Positions 1 to 7,900 of a stretch of DNA of 57,046 nucleotides are shown here, piece by piece. The stretch is from Clostridiales bacterium (GTDB taxonomy: Bacteria > Bacillota > Clostridia > Oscillospirales > Oscillospiraceae), in contig JAHZBA010000016.1 of NCBI GenBank assembly GCA_019423635.1, positions 1-57,046 on the forward strand, given 5' to 3'. Position 1 is the first letter of the stretch; each line of letters starts with the position of its first letter. The notes under the pieces were generated by a model. It searched no databases. It worked only from the letters and a program-made list of their open reading frames with translations, and had not been told where the DNA came from. The translations under genes were made by a program, and so were the position numbers.

Positions 1-24
1 AACAGCCTGTCGAGCCAAAAAGAA

Positions 25-67
25 GGCCGGTCTGTAAAAGTCTACCTTTACAGACCGGTCTTTTTTA
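25..67 (+). terminator. Rho-independent terminator of a gene left of the window
   Basis: A 12-bp perfect stem (27-38 with 47-58), extendable by a G-C and a G-T pair, has an 8-base loop and is followed by a run of T. It should end a plus-strand gene lying left of the window. Part of the hairpin (34-55) recurs as a perfect inverted copy at 144-165. Confidence 0.85.
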
Positions 68-143
68 TTGCCTACACCTTTATCATCGGCACTTTGCCAT
101 GAAAATTAAGAGGTTTCCGGAAAAATTTATTCTTTCGCCCTTT

Positions 144-165
144 GTCTGTAAAGGTAGACTTTTAC
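144..165. repeat. Inverted copy of the terminator core
   Basis: These 22 bases are the exact reverse complement of 34-55. They lie about 95 bases upstream of the tnpB-like start, without a T-run. They could be an element end, an operator, or a decayed duplicate of the terminator. No other gene-like content is visible in 68-260. Confidence 0.6.
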
Positions 166-260
166 GAACTGGAGGCCCTCCGGCGAACAGGTTGGCTCAT
201 GCAGTCCGGCAGAGGGAATCAGGCAGATCCCTGGTCCGCTGAGAAGGGGGACGGCGCGAG

Positions 261-1412
261 ATGTATGGCTCTGCCGGAAACGGCAAAAAGCTGGAATATA
301 CCACCATCAAGGTCCGTCTGGAGCCTACGGCGGAACAGGCCGCGCTGTTTGAAAAGACCTTTGGCTGCTGCCGCTATCTCTGGAATCGGATGCTTGCCGA
401 CCAGCAGCGGTTTTACCTGGAGACAGACGTCCACTTCATTCCCACACCGGCCAAGTACAAGAAGGAGGCCCCGTTCCTGAAAGAGGTGGATAATCAGGCC
501 CTCATCCAGGAGCACAACAGACTCTCCCAGGCCTTCCGGGTGTTTTTCAAAAGTCCGGAGTCCTTCGGCTATCCGAGGTTCAAGCGGAAAAAGGACGATC
601 GGGATTCCTTCTCCGCCTGCAACCATGTGTTTGAGTCCGGTCCCACCATTTACCTCACAAAAAACGGCATCCGCATGACGAAGGCCGGGATTGTCCGGGC
701 CAAGATCCACCGCCGTCCGAAGAACGGCTGGAAGCTGCGGCGGATCACGGTGGAGAAGACCCGCACGGGAAAGTATGACTGCTGTATTCTGTACGCCTGC
801 GAGGCGGCGGAGACGGCGCCGGTAGTGCCCGCCCCGGAGAACACGGTGGGGCTGAAGTACTCCCCGGCACACTTCTATGTGGCCGATGACGGCAGTTTGG
901 CAGATCCGCCCGCCTGGCAGCAGACGCAGAAAAAGCTGGCGGAACTCCAGCGCCGGCTGAGCCGGATGGAGCCCGGCTCCCGAAATTACCAGGAGACCGT
1001 GCAAAAGTTCCGGCTGCTCCATGAGCACGCGGCGAACCAGCGCAAGGACTTCATTCACAAGGAATCCCGGCGGATAGCCAACGCCTGGGACGCCGTGTGT
1101 ATGCGGGCCGATGTGCTGCCGGAGATGCCGCAGAAGGCCGCCGGGGGAAGCGCCGGATACGGGATGTTCCGGGAGTGCCTGCGCTACAAGCTGGAGCGGC
1201 AGGGAAAGCAGCTGATCCTGGTGGACAGGACGTTTCCCTCGACCCGCACCTGTTCGGCCTGCGGCCGGGTAGCGGAGGCCGTCTCCTACCGAAGTGCCGC
1301 CTGGACCTGCTCCGGATGCGGCGCGGTGCACGACCGGGAGGTCAACGCCGCAAGGAACATCAAACAGCAGGGTCTGACCCAATATTACGAAACCCGGCGC
1401 GCAAGCGCTTAA
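261..1412 (+). CDS. tldR: TnpB-family protein with inactivated RuvC site, probable TldR (RNA-guided repressor)
   Basis: TnpB/OrfB-family protein of 383 aa. The N-terminal wedge region (about 15-190), the RuvC-like region and the C-terminal zinc ribbon are intact; the ribbon cysteines are 331, 334, 350 and 353. In the closest family pattern RuvC-I reads GLDYS, but here it is GLKYS (Lys199). The RuvC-II Glu of the V-C-x-E motif is replaced in AVCMRADVL (Arg282). RuvC-III still has HDREVNAARNI (Asp358). Two of three metal ligands are therefore gone while the RNA- and DNA-binding parts stay open-reading, which argues for domesticated function rather than decay. No tnpA lies beside it. The neighbours are a structured RNA region, a CsrA-like gene and flagellin. 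Nuclease-dead TnpB proteins next to flagellin genes are known as TldRs, guide-RNA-directed repressors; assignment to that class is inference. Start chosen for a GA-rich SD about 10 bases upstream. Confidence 0.85.
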   Translation: MYGSAGNGKKLEYTTIKVRLEPTAEQAALFEKTFGCCRYLWNRMLADQQRFYLETDVHFIPTPAKYKKEAPFLKEVDNQALIQEHNRLSQAFRVFFKSPESFGYPRFKRKKDDRDSFSACNHVFESGPTIYLTKNGIRMTKAGIVRAKIHRRPKNGWKLRRITVEKTRTGKYDCCILYACEAAETAPVVPAPENTVGLKYSPAHFYVADDGSLADPPAWQQTQKKLAELQRRLSRMEPGSRNYQETVQKFRLLHEHAANQRKDFIHKESRRIANAWDAVCMRADVLPEMPQKAAGGSAGYGMFRECLRYKLERQGKQLILVDRTFPSTRTCSACGRVAEAVSYRSAAWTCSGCGAVHDREVNAARNIKQQGLTQYYETRRASA

Positions 1413-1690
1413 CATCCCCGGCAAGCGGATTTTGCTCTGCCGATAATGCCGGTCGGGACGCCGGTGAGCGCCCATCAACCCGGCCGGGAAAGCGTTGATC
1501 GAAGCGAAATAAAGTGATCTCGTTTCGATCAGCGTTTTCCAGGCCGCGGAGTGGGAAACGTGAGGACGTGTGCGCACGTCCGAAGCCCGAGTCCTGCGTG
1601 TCCGCCCAGGCGGACAGGTGAGGGCGGCGGGAGTCCACAATATTATGACTGTGAACCATAGGCGCTGCGAAGGAACGCACGCCGAAGCGG
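1400..1690 (+). ncRNA. Putative omega/guide RNA of the TnpB-like protein
   Basis: No convincing ORF fits here. The DNA is packed with hairpins: a 14-bp stem with G-U pairs (about 1490-1545), a perfect 7-bp stem with a 4-base loop (1563-1580), and an 8-bp stem with a 2-base loop (about 1598-1617). A segment at 1628-1660 then contains GTCCAC and GTGAAC halves that could pair. TnpB omega RNAs start in or after the 3' end of tnpB and carry the guide at their 3' end, so the guide would fall roughly between 1655 and 1690, just before the csrA-like SD. The exact ends and guide boundary cannot be fixed by eye. By eye I found no match of this candidate guide to the adjacent flagellin leader. Confidence 0.6.
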
Positions 1691-1706
1691 AGTGAAGGAG
1701 GTTCCC

Positions 1707-2087
1707 ATGCTGAAGCTGTCGCTGCTCCCTGAGGAGTATCTGACCATCAACCAGGACATCGTGGTTCAGCTTACCCGGGTGGCCGGGGGAAGGGCTGACA
1801 TCGCGATCCACGCGGACCGGAGCGTTCCCATTGTGCGGGGTGCGGTGCTGGAGCGCCAGGGCGGGGAGCGTCCCGCCTGTCTCAAGCCCCCCGCGGGGAA
1901 GAAGGCCCACTATTACCGGGACCAGGTTTTCCGCTGGAACGACGACCGGGAGAAGGCCGTGCGGAACATGAAGCGGGTGATGGATCAGCTGGAGCAAAAG
2001 GGCGCCGGCGAAGAGGCAGCAGTCCTCCGCACCCAGCTGGAGCGGATCATCCCCGCCTTTTGGGAGGAGGATCTCAGCGCCAAGTAG
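1707..2087 (+). CDS. csrA: CsrA-like translational regulator with C-terminal extension
   Basis: The first about 55 residues align with CsrA from the initiating M-L-x-L onwards. The beta-strand pattern and the Arg of the VxxR segment (PIVRGAVLER) are kept, but the usual Arg pair at positions 6-7 is Leu-Leu. CsrA is normally 60-75 aa; this protein is 126 aa, with an extra basic, partly helical tail of about 70 residues. The start is fixed by AAGGAGG at 1695-1701, six bases before the ATG. In Firmicutes, CsrA represses flagellin translation by binding GGA motifs at the flagellin SD, and flagellin is the next gene, so a role in flagellin control is likely. It sits directly behind the putative guide RNA and may share its transcript. 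The altered N-terminus may change RNA affinity. Confidence 0.7.
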   Translation: MLKLSLLPEEYLTINQDIVVQLTRVAGGRADIAIHADRSVPIVRGAVLERQGGERPACLKPPAGKKAHYYRDQVFRWNDDREKAVRNMKRVMDQLEQKGAGEEAAVLRTQLERIIPAFWEEDLSAK

Positions 2088-2299
2088 TCTGCCGGGCAGC
2101 GGGCCCGGCCCATGAAAGGGAGGGAGGCGTTCTCTCTCCGAGACAAAGGTTTCATCCGGCGGCGCGAACCGGTTGAAATAGAAAAGCCCCGCGTCCGGCG
2201 GTTTGCCAGCCAAAGGCCACGGCGCAAGCCGTTCCGGCGCACCACACCCGTGCTGGAGCATGAAGCACCGGCACACCGGAAATCCCCATATTTCATTTA

Positions 2300-2324
2300 T
2301 AATTGGAAGGAGTCAATTAAAATG
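2300..2324 (+). promoter_or_regulatory. Flagellin SD with GGA motifs (possible CsrA target)
   Basis: GGAAGGAG at 2305-2312 precedes the flagellin ATG at 2322 and contains two GGA cores, the element CsrA binds. The 234 bases between the csrA-like stop and this ATG hold no convincing ORF and I see no clear sigma-28 promoter, so flagellin may depend on upstream transcription or on a promoter I cannot recognise. Confidence 0.4.
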
Positions 2325-4484
2325 AGGATTCAGCACAACATTATGGCGATGAACGCCTACCGCAACTACAACACCAACACCTCCGCGCTGAGCAAGAACC
2401 TGGAGAAGCTGAGCTCCGGCTACAAGATCAACCGCGCCGGCGACGACGCCGCGGGCCTGGCTATTTCCGAGAAGATGCGCGCCCAGATCACCGGCCTGAA
2501 CGCCGCCCAGAAGAACGTCAAGGACGGCATCTCCCTGGTGAAGACCGCCGAGGGCGCCATGCAGGAGATCCAGGACATGCTCAACCGCATGGACTATCTG
2601 GCCACCCAGTCCGCCAACGGCACCTATGACAACGACGTGGACCGGAAGAACCTCCAGAAGGAGGTCGACGCCCTGAAGAGCGAGATCAACCGTATCGCCG
2701 ACAGCTCCAACTTCAACGGCATCAAGCTGCTGGACGGCAAGGCCGGCATCAACACCTCCGCTTTCACCAAGTTTGAGAACGTGGACGGCGTTGTGGGCCA
2801 TGACGGCACTGTCCCCGTGACAAACTGGACCGGCTTCCATGAGGAGCAGGCGGCTGCCTCTCAGCAGAACGCCAGCGCCTTGATCGACCTGGGCGGGTTG
2901 AACTTCACGGCTGCTGCAGCTGGCGATACAGTGAGCGCACAGTTTGAGATTGGTGGTGCCACTTATACTGCAACAATGACCGGCAAAACCGCTTACACCG
3001 CTACCGATGTCGCTACTGCTCTGAAGGATGCGATTGTCAAGAGTGGCAGCGGCGTTGATAAGACCACTGGCACCACGCATACCGCTGGTTCTTCGAGCAA
3101 TGATGCCCTCAAGATCGGCGGCAATGTCTACGAGGTCACGCTGGATGGCAGCAATGTCAAGTTGACCTTGGCTGGCGTTGGCGCCGGTGCGACCTACAAG
3201 CAGGTTGCCACCACCCCCAATGCGGCTACCAATGATTTTAACGATAACACGGCGACGCAGATTAACAATGATCTGGGTATGGATGTGAAGCTGGGAACGG
3301 TCACCGGCTCTACCGGCCAGAGCGGCACCGTGGTCCACAAGACCACCGACGTCCACCAGGCCGTGGCCCATAAGGACGAGAGCCTGGCTGGTATCGACCT
3401 GACGCTGACCGAGGCTATGGTGAAGAACGGCGCCACCATCGAGATCGATGGCAAGAAGTTCTATTTCCATACCGAGGGGACTGATCCCGCTGTGACCAAC
3501 GCGACGAAGATCGACCTCTCCGACGCTGCCGCCAAGGGCCTGACAGGCGATAAACTGCTCCACTACGCCGCCGATAAGCTGAGTGAAACGGGCAAGACTG
3601 CCTTTGCTGGCAAGGACGACCGTCAGTGGAAGATCGGCTCCGCCGGCGGCGCCAAGATTCACTTTGAGCAGACCGTGAAGAGTGCCAGCGGCAAGGAGCT
3701 GAAAACCCAGGCAGATCTGACCAGCAAGATCAAGATCAACGCTCCCGCTACCGCGGACAAGGGCGCCGGTGTGGCGATCACGGTTGATCCCACCAAGGTT
3801 GCCGTGGGCAACACTCTGCGCTTCGGCGAGGGCGATGACATGGTGACGCTGAAGGTGGTGGAGTCCGGCGCGGACTCCAGCAAGGGCGAGATCAACAAGG
3901 CCAGCATCACCGGTACTATCGATGCTGCTGCCATCAGCTCCGCTCTGGGCGGCAAGTATGAGGTCTCTGTCGCGGACGGCACCGGCGATGATGCCGACAA
4001 GAAGGTCATCACCGTCCGTTCCAAGACCGGAACCACCGCGGACACTGCGGCGGTCGCGAATTCCAAGGCCCCTGTCGTCACTGGCACCGGCCTGCAGCTT
4101 CAGATCGGCGACACCTCCGACAGCTACAACCGGCTGGCCGTAGAGATTGGCGATATGCACACTGCCGCCTTGGGCATCGCCTCCTTGGACATCAGCAATC
4201 CCGAGGGCGCCGCTGCTGCTATCCAGACCGTGCGTGACGCCATCAACCAGGTTTCCAGCGTCCGCGGCGATCTGGGCGCCATCCAGAACCGTCTGGAGCA
4301 CACCGCCAACAACCTGAGCGTCATGGCGGAGAACATCCAGGACGCCGAGTCCACCATCCGCGACACCGACGTTGCCGAGGAGATGATGGCCTACACTAAG
4401 AACAACATCCTGGTGCAGTCCGCCCAGGCCATGCTGGCCCAGGCCAACGCGGTTCCCCAGGGCGTGCTGCAGCTACTGGGCTAA
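2322..4484 (+). CDS. fliC: Flagellin with large variable central domain
   Basis: Flagellin of 720 aa, the filament subunit exported by the flagellar type III system. The N-terminal D0/D1 region (MRIQHNIMAMNAYR, then the SSGYKINRAGDDAAGLAISE block) and the C-terminal D1/D0 region (LGAIQNRLEHT, then the EMMAYTKNNILVQ block) are both highly conserved. Between about residues 150 and 610 lies a long Ala/Thr/Gly/Lys-rich insertion forming the surface-exposed D2/D3 part, rich in Ser/Thr that could be modified. Many Firmicute flagellins are only 270-500 aa. The start is fixed by GGAAGGAG, nine bases before the ATG. The gene lies behind tldR and csrA, ends at its own terminator, and is followed by a modification cassette. 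As the only flagellar structural gene in view, it may be a second or alternative flagellin. Confidence 0.95.
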   Translation: MRIQHNIMAMNAYRNYNTNTSALSKNLEKLSSGYKINRAGDDAAGLAISEKMRAQITGLNAAQKNVKDGISLVKTAEGAMQEIQDMLNRMDYLATQSANGTYDNDVDRKNLQKEVDALKSEINRIADSSNFNGIKLLDGKAGINTSAFTKFENVDGVVGHDGTVPVTNWTGFHEEQAAASQQNASALIDLGGLNFTAAAAGDTVSAQFEIGGATYTATMTGKTAYTATDVATALKDAIVKSGSGVDKTTGTTHTAGSSSNDALKIGGNVYEVTLDGSNVKLTLAGVGAGATYKQVATTPNAATNDFNDNTATQINNDLGMDVKLGTVTGSTGQSGTVVHKTTDVHQAVAHKDESLAGIDLTLTEAMVKNGATIEIDGKKFYFHTEGTDPAVTNATKIDLSDAAAKGLTGDKLLHYAADKLSETGKTAFAGKDDRQWKIGSAGGAKIHFEQTVKSASGKELKTQADLTSKIKINAPATADKGAGVAITVDPTKVAVGNTLRFGEGDDMVTLKVVESGADSSKGEINKASITGTIDAAAISSALGGKYEVSVADGTGDDADKKVITVRSKTGTTADTAAVANSKAPVVTGTGLQLQIGDTSDSYNRLAVEIGDMHTAALGIASLDISNPEGAAAAIQTVRDAINQVSSVRGDLGAIQNRLEHTANNLSVMAENIQDAESTIRDTDVAEEMMAYTKNNILVQSAQAMLAQANAVPQGVLQLLG

Positions 4485-4529
4485 TCCCCGCAGTAACCGT
4501 TCTTGGAAATATCGCATAGTACCCAGTGT

Positions 4530-4567
4530 AGCGGGGCGGGCGCAAGCCCGCCCCGCTTCCCCTTTTT
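4530..4567 (+). terminator. Terminator behind flagellin
   Basis: A GC-rich stem of about 12 bp with a GCAA tetraloop (4530-4556) is followed by CCCC and TTTTT. It separates flagellin from the modification cassette, which starts 30 bases later. Confidence 0.9.
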
Positions 4568-4593
4568 AAAAACACGAAAGGAATCGGTTTTTT

Positions 4594-6597
4594 ATGCAGA
4601 CTATCGACATCGCCCGCCGCATGGCGGAGCTGAGCCAGCCGGAAGAGGCCCTGCGGGCCTACACCCTGGCGGTTCACAACGGGGGCCTGGTTCCGGAGGA
4701 GGAGCTGGAGGCCGCCGCCTATATTCTCCAGGCCGGGGGAAATTATGAGGTAGCCTATACCTGTTTTCTAAACCTGTACCGGCGGGGCCTCCATCAGGAG
4801 GAGACCCTGGCCCTGCTGACCGGGGCCTTTTATGAGCCCAATGTCAGGGAGCTCCGGGGCCGCTACGAGCGGAACGTGAAGCTCTTGAAAAAATATCCCT
4901 ACCTGTTCCGGAAGGACTTTCCGTCCTTCGAGGACCTGCCCATTCAGTTCTATCCCTATACCCAGGACACTTACATCCCCTTTTTCCCGGACCGGCGGGA
5001 ATTCGGGGAGTTCTTTGATATGAAAAAGCCCGTCGTCACCCGGAACTTCTTCAAGAATTTGGAAAAGCCCATTCTGGCAGCGGAGGTCTATTCCCAGTAT
5101 GAGCTGGAGTATCTGCGGGACAACGTGCGCCGCAGCGAGTACGTGGCCCGGGAAAACCATGTGTACCTCCACTACACAGACTGGGGCGCTTTCTGTTCCT
5201 ATCTCCAGTGCTGGAACATGCGCCCCCTGCTGAAGGAGGAGAAGCTCGTCTTTCTCATCGGTGAGGAAATCTCCCAATATCCTATCGACTTCAAGGAGCG
5301 CTTTGGCGTCGACTACAGTCAGTATCCGGTGAAGTCCCTGGGCATCCGAGAGATTACACGCATGATCTGGCTATCCCAATTCCAGAGCCACAACGGCGTC
5401 TTTTTCTTTAGTGAAGTTCTGGACGGACATCCCAACCTCCTTTCAGCCCCGGCCGAAATGTTTGACGAGGTAGAGAACGGGCTAAATAAATGGAAAGAGA
5501 ACGCGAAGGATGTCCAGAGTTCGGCACAGATTTCCGACAATAAGGGGAAAACGATTCAGCGGATTCAAAGGGAACTGTTTCTCTTAAAGGGTGTCACCGA
5601 CAAGGACATCCTGGTAGCCGGGCGTCTGGGAGACGGACGCTGCTCCATGGATACGGATTCCGCTGCCCGGATCACGCCTGCATTGGTATTTTCTCCCCAC
5701 TTCAAAGTAATCAACCACTGCCTCCGGGTGGATACCAAGCAGAATCTGACGGTTCTCTACTCCCCGGAGCAGGAAAGAATTCAGAACTCCCCTATTTTCA
5801 AAAATTTTAAGTATATCAAAGCTGTCGTTCCGTTCCGCCGCCCCACTACCAGCGCCGCCGCCGCTGTTCGGTATATGTGGGACCGGGCCCAGGAGAGTTG
5901 GGAGACAGAAACAGCGACGGCTATTGATGATGAATTGGTAAAGCGGCTGTGCAACCGCAGTTATTTGGTCGACTGGCAGGACCGGCTATTCCAGGATAGC
6001 ATCTTGGTTCGCTTTGAGGACGGTAAACTGAACCCAAAGGCCACCTTTACCGCCCTGGCGGAGTTCTTGGATCTGCCCTATACAGAGAGTATGACCTACT
6101 GCTCCACTTTTGGAAAAAGAGACCCAGAGAGTTTGAATTGCTCCGTCAGGGGCTTTGACACCAAGTCCGTCTATGAGACTTACGGCAAGTATCTCGGCAG
6201 GGAAGAACGCTGTTTTTTAGAGTACTTCCTTCGGGATGTCTATGAGACTTATGGTTACAATTTTCAGGTTTACGATGGACAGCCACTGGATGAGAAACGG
6301 GTGGAAGAGCTGGTAGAGCATTTTGACGCGATCAACTATTACATTAAAGAGGCCATGAAACATGTGAAGCCCACTGTTGATGAAGAATACAGGGCGCTGG
6401 TCGAGAAAGATGAGGAAAAAGCGGCCAAGGGTGAATATGTCAAGCAGTGTATGGAGCGAATCTATGAAGACCGTCTGAAAACCAGTAAAACCATGCTGCA
6501 TAACCTTCACTTTATCAACAACCACGGCCAGGAGCTGCACATGATGCCCCTCCTGAAACTGGACCCCGCTCTTCTGGAGCAGCCCCTTTACCACTGA
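4594..6597 (+). CDS. Sulfotransferase-fold protein, candidate phosphoramidate transferase
   Basis: A 667-aa protein. Residues 1-100 look like TPR-type helices. Residues about 258-285 (LSQFQSHNGVFFFSEVLDGH) resemble the sulfotransferase 5'-phosphosulfate-binding loop region, degenerate. Residues about 405-423 (FKYIKAVVPFRRPTTSA) match the 3'-phosphate-binding RxP...S segment. Residues 470-496 (LVRFEDGKLNPKATF...FLDLPY) match the C-terminal sulfotransferase motif. Sulfotransferases use a donor bearing a 3'-phosphate. In the neighbouring pathway the donor would be 3'-phospho-CDP-amidate, so this may be the enzyme that moves the phosphoramidate onto flagellin or its glycan (inference). True sulfation from PAPS is the alternative, but no ATP sulfurylase is in the window. 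First gene of the cassette; its stop is 10 bases before the next start. Confidence 0.6.
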   Translation: MQTIDIARRMAELSQPEEALRAYTLAVHNGGLVPEEELEAAAYILQAGGNYEVAYTCFLNLYRRGLHQEETLALLTGAFYEPNVRELRGRYERNVKLLKKYPYLFRKDFPSFEDLPIQFYPYTQDTYIPFFPDRREFGEFFDMKKPVVTRNFFKNLEKPILAAEVYSQYELEYLRDNVRRSEYVARENHVYLHYTDWGAFCSYLQCWNMRPLLKEEKLVFLIGEEISQYPIDFKERFGVDYSQYPVKSLGIREITRMIWLSQFQSHNGVFFFSEVLDGHPNLLSAPAEMFDEVENGLNKWKENAKDVQSSAQISDNKGKTIQRIQRELFLLKGVTDKDILVAGRLGDGRCSMDTDSAARITPALVFSPHFKVINHCLRVDTKQNLTVLYSPEQERIQNSPIFKNFKYIKAVVPFRRPTTSAAAAVRYMWDRAQESWETETATAIDDELVKRLCNRSYLVDWQDRLFQDSILVRFEDGKLNPKATFTALAEFLDLPYTESMTYCSTFGKRDPESLNCSVRGFDTKSVYETYGKYLGREERCFLEYFLRDVYETYGYNFQVYDGQPLDEKRVEELVEHFDAINYYIKEAMKHVKPTVDEEYRALVEKDEEKAAKGEYVKQCMERIYEDRLKTSKTMLHNLHFINNHGQELHMMPLLKLDPALLEQPLYH

Positions 6598-6607
6598 GGG
6601 CCGCGCC

Positions 6608-7108
6608 ATGGAAGGAAAAGTCTACTGGCTCACCGGCCTCTCCGGGGCGGGGAAGACCACCATCGGCCGCCTCTGGTATGAGGACCTGCGGGCGCGGGGT
6701 GTCCCCGCGGTCTTCCTGGACGGGGACGAGCTCCGGCAGGTCTTCGGGGACGACCTGGGCTTCACCGAGGCCGACCGGCGCAAGAGCGCCATGCGCAACG
6801 CCCGCCTCTGCGCCCTGCTGGGCCGCCAGGGGCTGACGGTGGTGTGCTGCACCATCTCCATGTTTGATGCGGTGCGGGACTGGAACCGGGCCAACATCCC
6901 CGGCTACTTCGAGGTCTACGTGAGAGTCACCATGGACACCCTCCGCCGCCGGGACCAGAAGGGGCTCTACAGCGGCGGCGACGGCAATGTGGCGGGGGTC
7001 CACATCGAAGTGGAGGAGCCCAAGACCCCCGATCTCATCTTGGAAAACGACGGACAAGTTACCCCGGCGGAGCAGGTGGAACGCCTCCGTGCTGCCGCGA
7101 TGAATTGA
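6608..7108 (+). CDS. Adenylylsulfate-kinase homologue, probable CDP-amidate 3'-kinase
   Basis: A CysC-family P-loop kinase of 166 aa, shorter than typical APS kinases (about 200). Walker A is GLSGAGKTT (residues 10-18), followed by LDGDELR and the QKGLY segment. In Campylobacter jejuni the homologous Cj1415 phosphorylates the 3'-OH of cytidine diphosphoramidate instead of APS. The same set of neighbours (glutamine kinase, cytidylyltransferase, amidotransferase, methyltransferase) is present here, so I prefer that role. True APS kinase activity with the upstream sulfotransferase-like protein remains possible. It starts 10 bases after the previous gene and ends 12 bases before the next. Confidence 0.7.
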   Translation: MEGKVYWLTGLSGAGKTTIGRLWYEDLRARGVPAVFLDGDELRQVFGDDLGFTEADRRKSAMRNARLCALLGRQGLTVVCCTISMFDAVRDWNRANIPGYFEVYVRVTMDTLRRRDQKGLYSGGDGNVAGVHIEVEEPKTPDLILENDGQVTPAEQVERLRAAAMN

Positions 7109-7120
7109 GGAGGATTTTTT

Positions 7121-7894
7121 ATGGAACTGGGCGATTTTACAAAGCTGGCGAAGGACTACGTGAACCGGGTGGGATATTCTGAAACAGCCCTGACGGTGCT
7201 GAAGCACCATATCGAGGCAACCCACGGCCCCATCCAGGCGGTGGCGGACGTGGGCGCGGGAACGGGCAAGTTGACGGAGGACCTGGCAAACCTGGGTCTC
7301 AGGGGCTTTGCCGTGGAGCCTAACGACGCCATGCGGGCGGAGGGGATCAAGCTCTTTGACGGACGGGACTGCTTCGCCTGGTCCAAAGGCACGGCGGAGG
7401 TGACGGGCCTTGCGGACAACAGTGTGGACTGGGTGCTCATGGGTTCCTCCTTCCACTGGACCGACGCGCCGGTGGCCCTAAAGGAGTTCCACCGGATTCT
7501 CCGTCCCGGCGGGTTCTTTACCGCCATCTGGAACCCCCGGAACATTGAAAGCAGCCCTCTCCATATGGGGATTGAGACGAAGATCCGGGAGATGGTTCCA
7601 AATATGAAGCGGGTCTCCTCCGGCTCCCGGGCAAATATGCAGGACATGGAAAAGAAGCTCCTCTCCACGCCGTACTTCAAGGACCTTTTCCTGCTGGAGG
7701 CCCCCCACGAGGCCGTCATGACAAAGGAGCGTTATATGGGTGCGTGGCGGTCCGTCAATGACATTCACGCCCAGGCGGGAGATGCCTTGTTTGAGGAGAT
7801 CCTGCAAATGATCGAAGGGGAGATCAGCCATCTGGACCAGGTGGTGGTGCCCTATCTCTCCCGGGCCTTTACTGTCCATTCCACAAAGGAGTAA
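7121..7894 (+). CDS. Class I SAM-dependent methyltransferase, likely phosphoramidate O-methylation
   Basis: A 257-aa Rossmann-fold methyltransferase. Motif I is VADVGAGTGKLTEDL (about 41-55), followed by the acidic motif AVEPNDAMR and the methyltransferase-11 type DWVLMGSSFHW and LRPGG segments. It has no membrane segment. In C. jejuni two methyltransferases (Cj1419, Cj1420) complete the O-methyl group of the phosphoramidate. Here there is one gene in the equivalent place, so the product may be an O-methyl phosphoramidate; this is inference. SD is GAGGA before the ATG. The stop codon directly abuts the next gene. Confidence 0.75.
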   Translation: MELGDFTKLAKDYVNRVGYSETALTVLKHHIEATHGPIQAVADVGAGTGKLTEDLANLGLRGFAVEPNDAMRAEGIKLFDGRDCFAWSKGTAEVTGLADNSVDWVLMGSSFHWTDAPVALKEFHRILRPGGFFTAIWNPRNIESSPLHMGIETKIREMVPNMKRVSSGSRANMQDMEKKLLSTPYFKDLFLLEAPHEAVMTKERYMGAWRSVNDIHAQAGDALFEEILQMIEGEISHLDQVVVPYLSRAFTVHSTKE

Positions 7895-7900
7895 ATGCCT

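Noticed and set aside
261..1412. Active IS605/IS1341-type transposon
   Set aside because: Two RuvC catalytic residues are lost, no tnpA is adjacent and no clear transposon ends are seen.
2313..4301. Long minus-strand ORF opposite flagellin
   Set aside because: Low-complexity composition mirroring the flagellin codons, no SD or family features; shadow of a GC-rich gene.
6608..7108. Ordinary sulfate-assimilation APS kinase
   Set aside because: No ATP sulfurylase or PAPS reductase nearby, and the neighbouring genes match the CDP-amidate pathway; kept only as an alternative.
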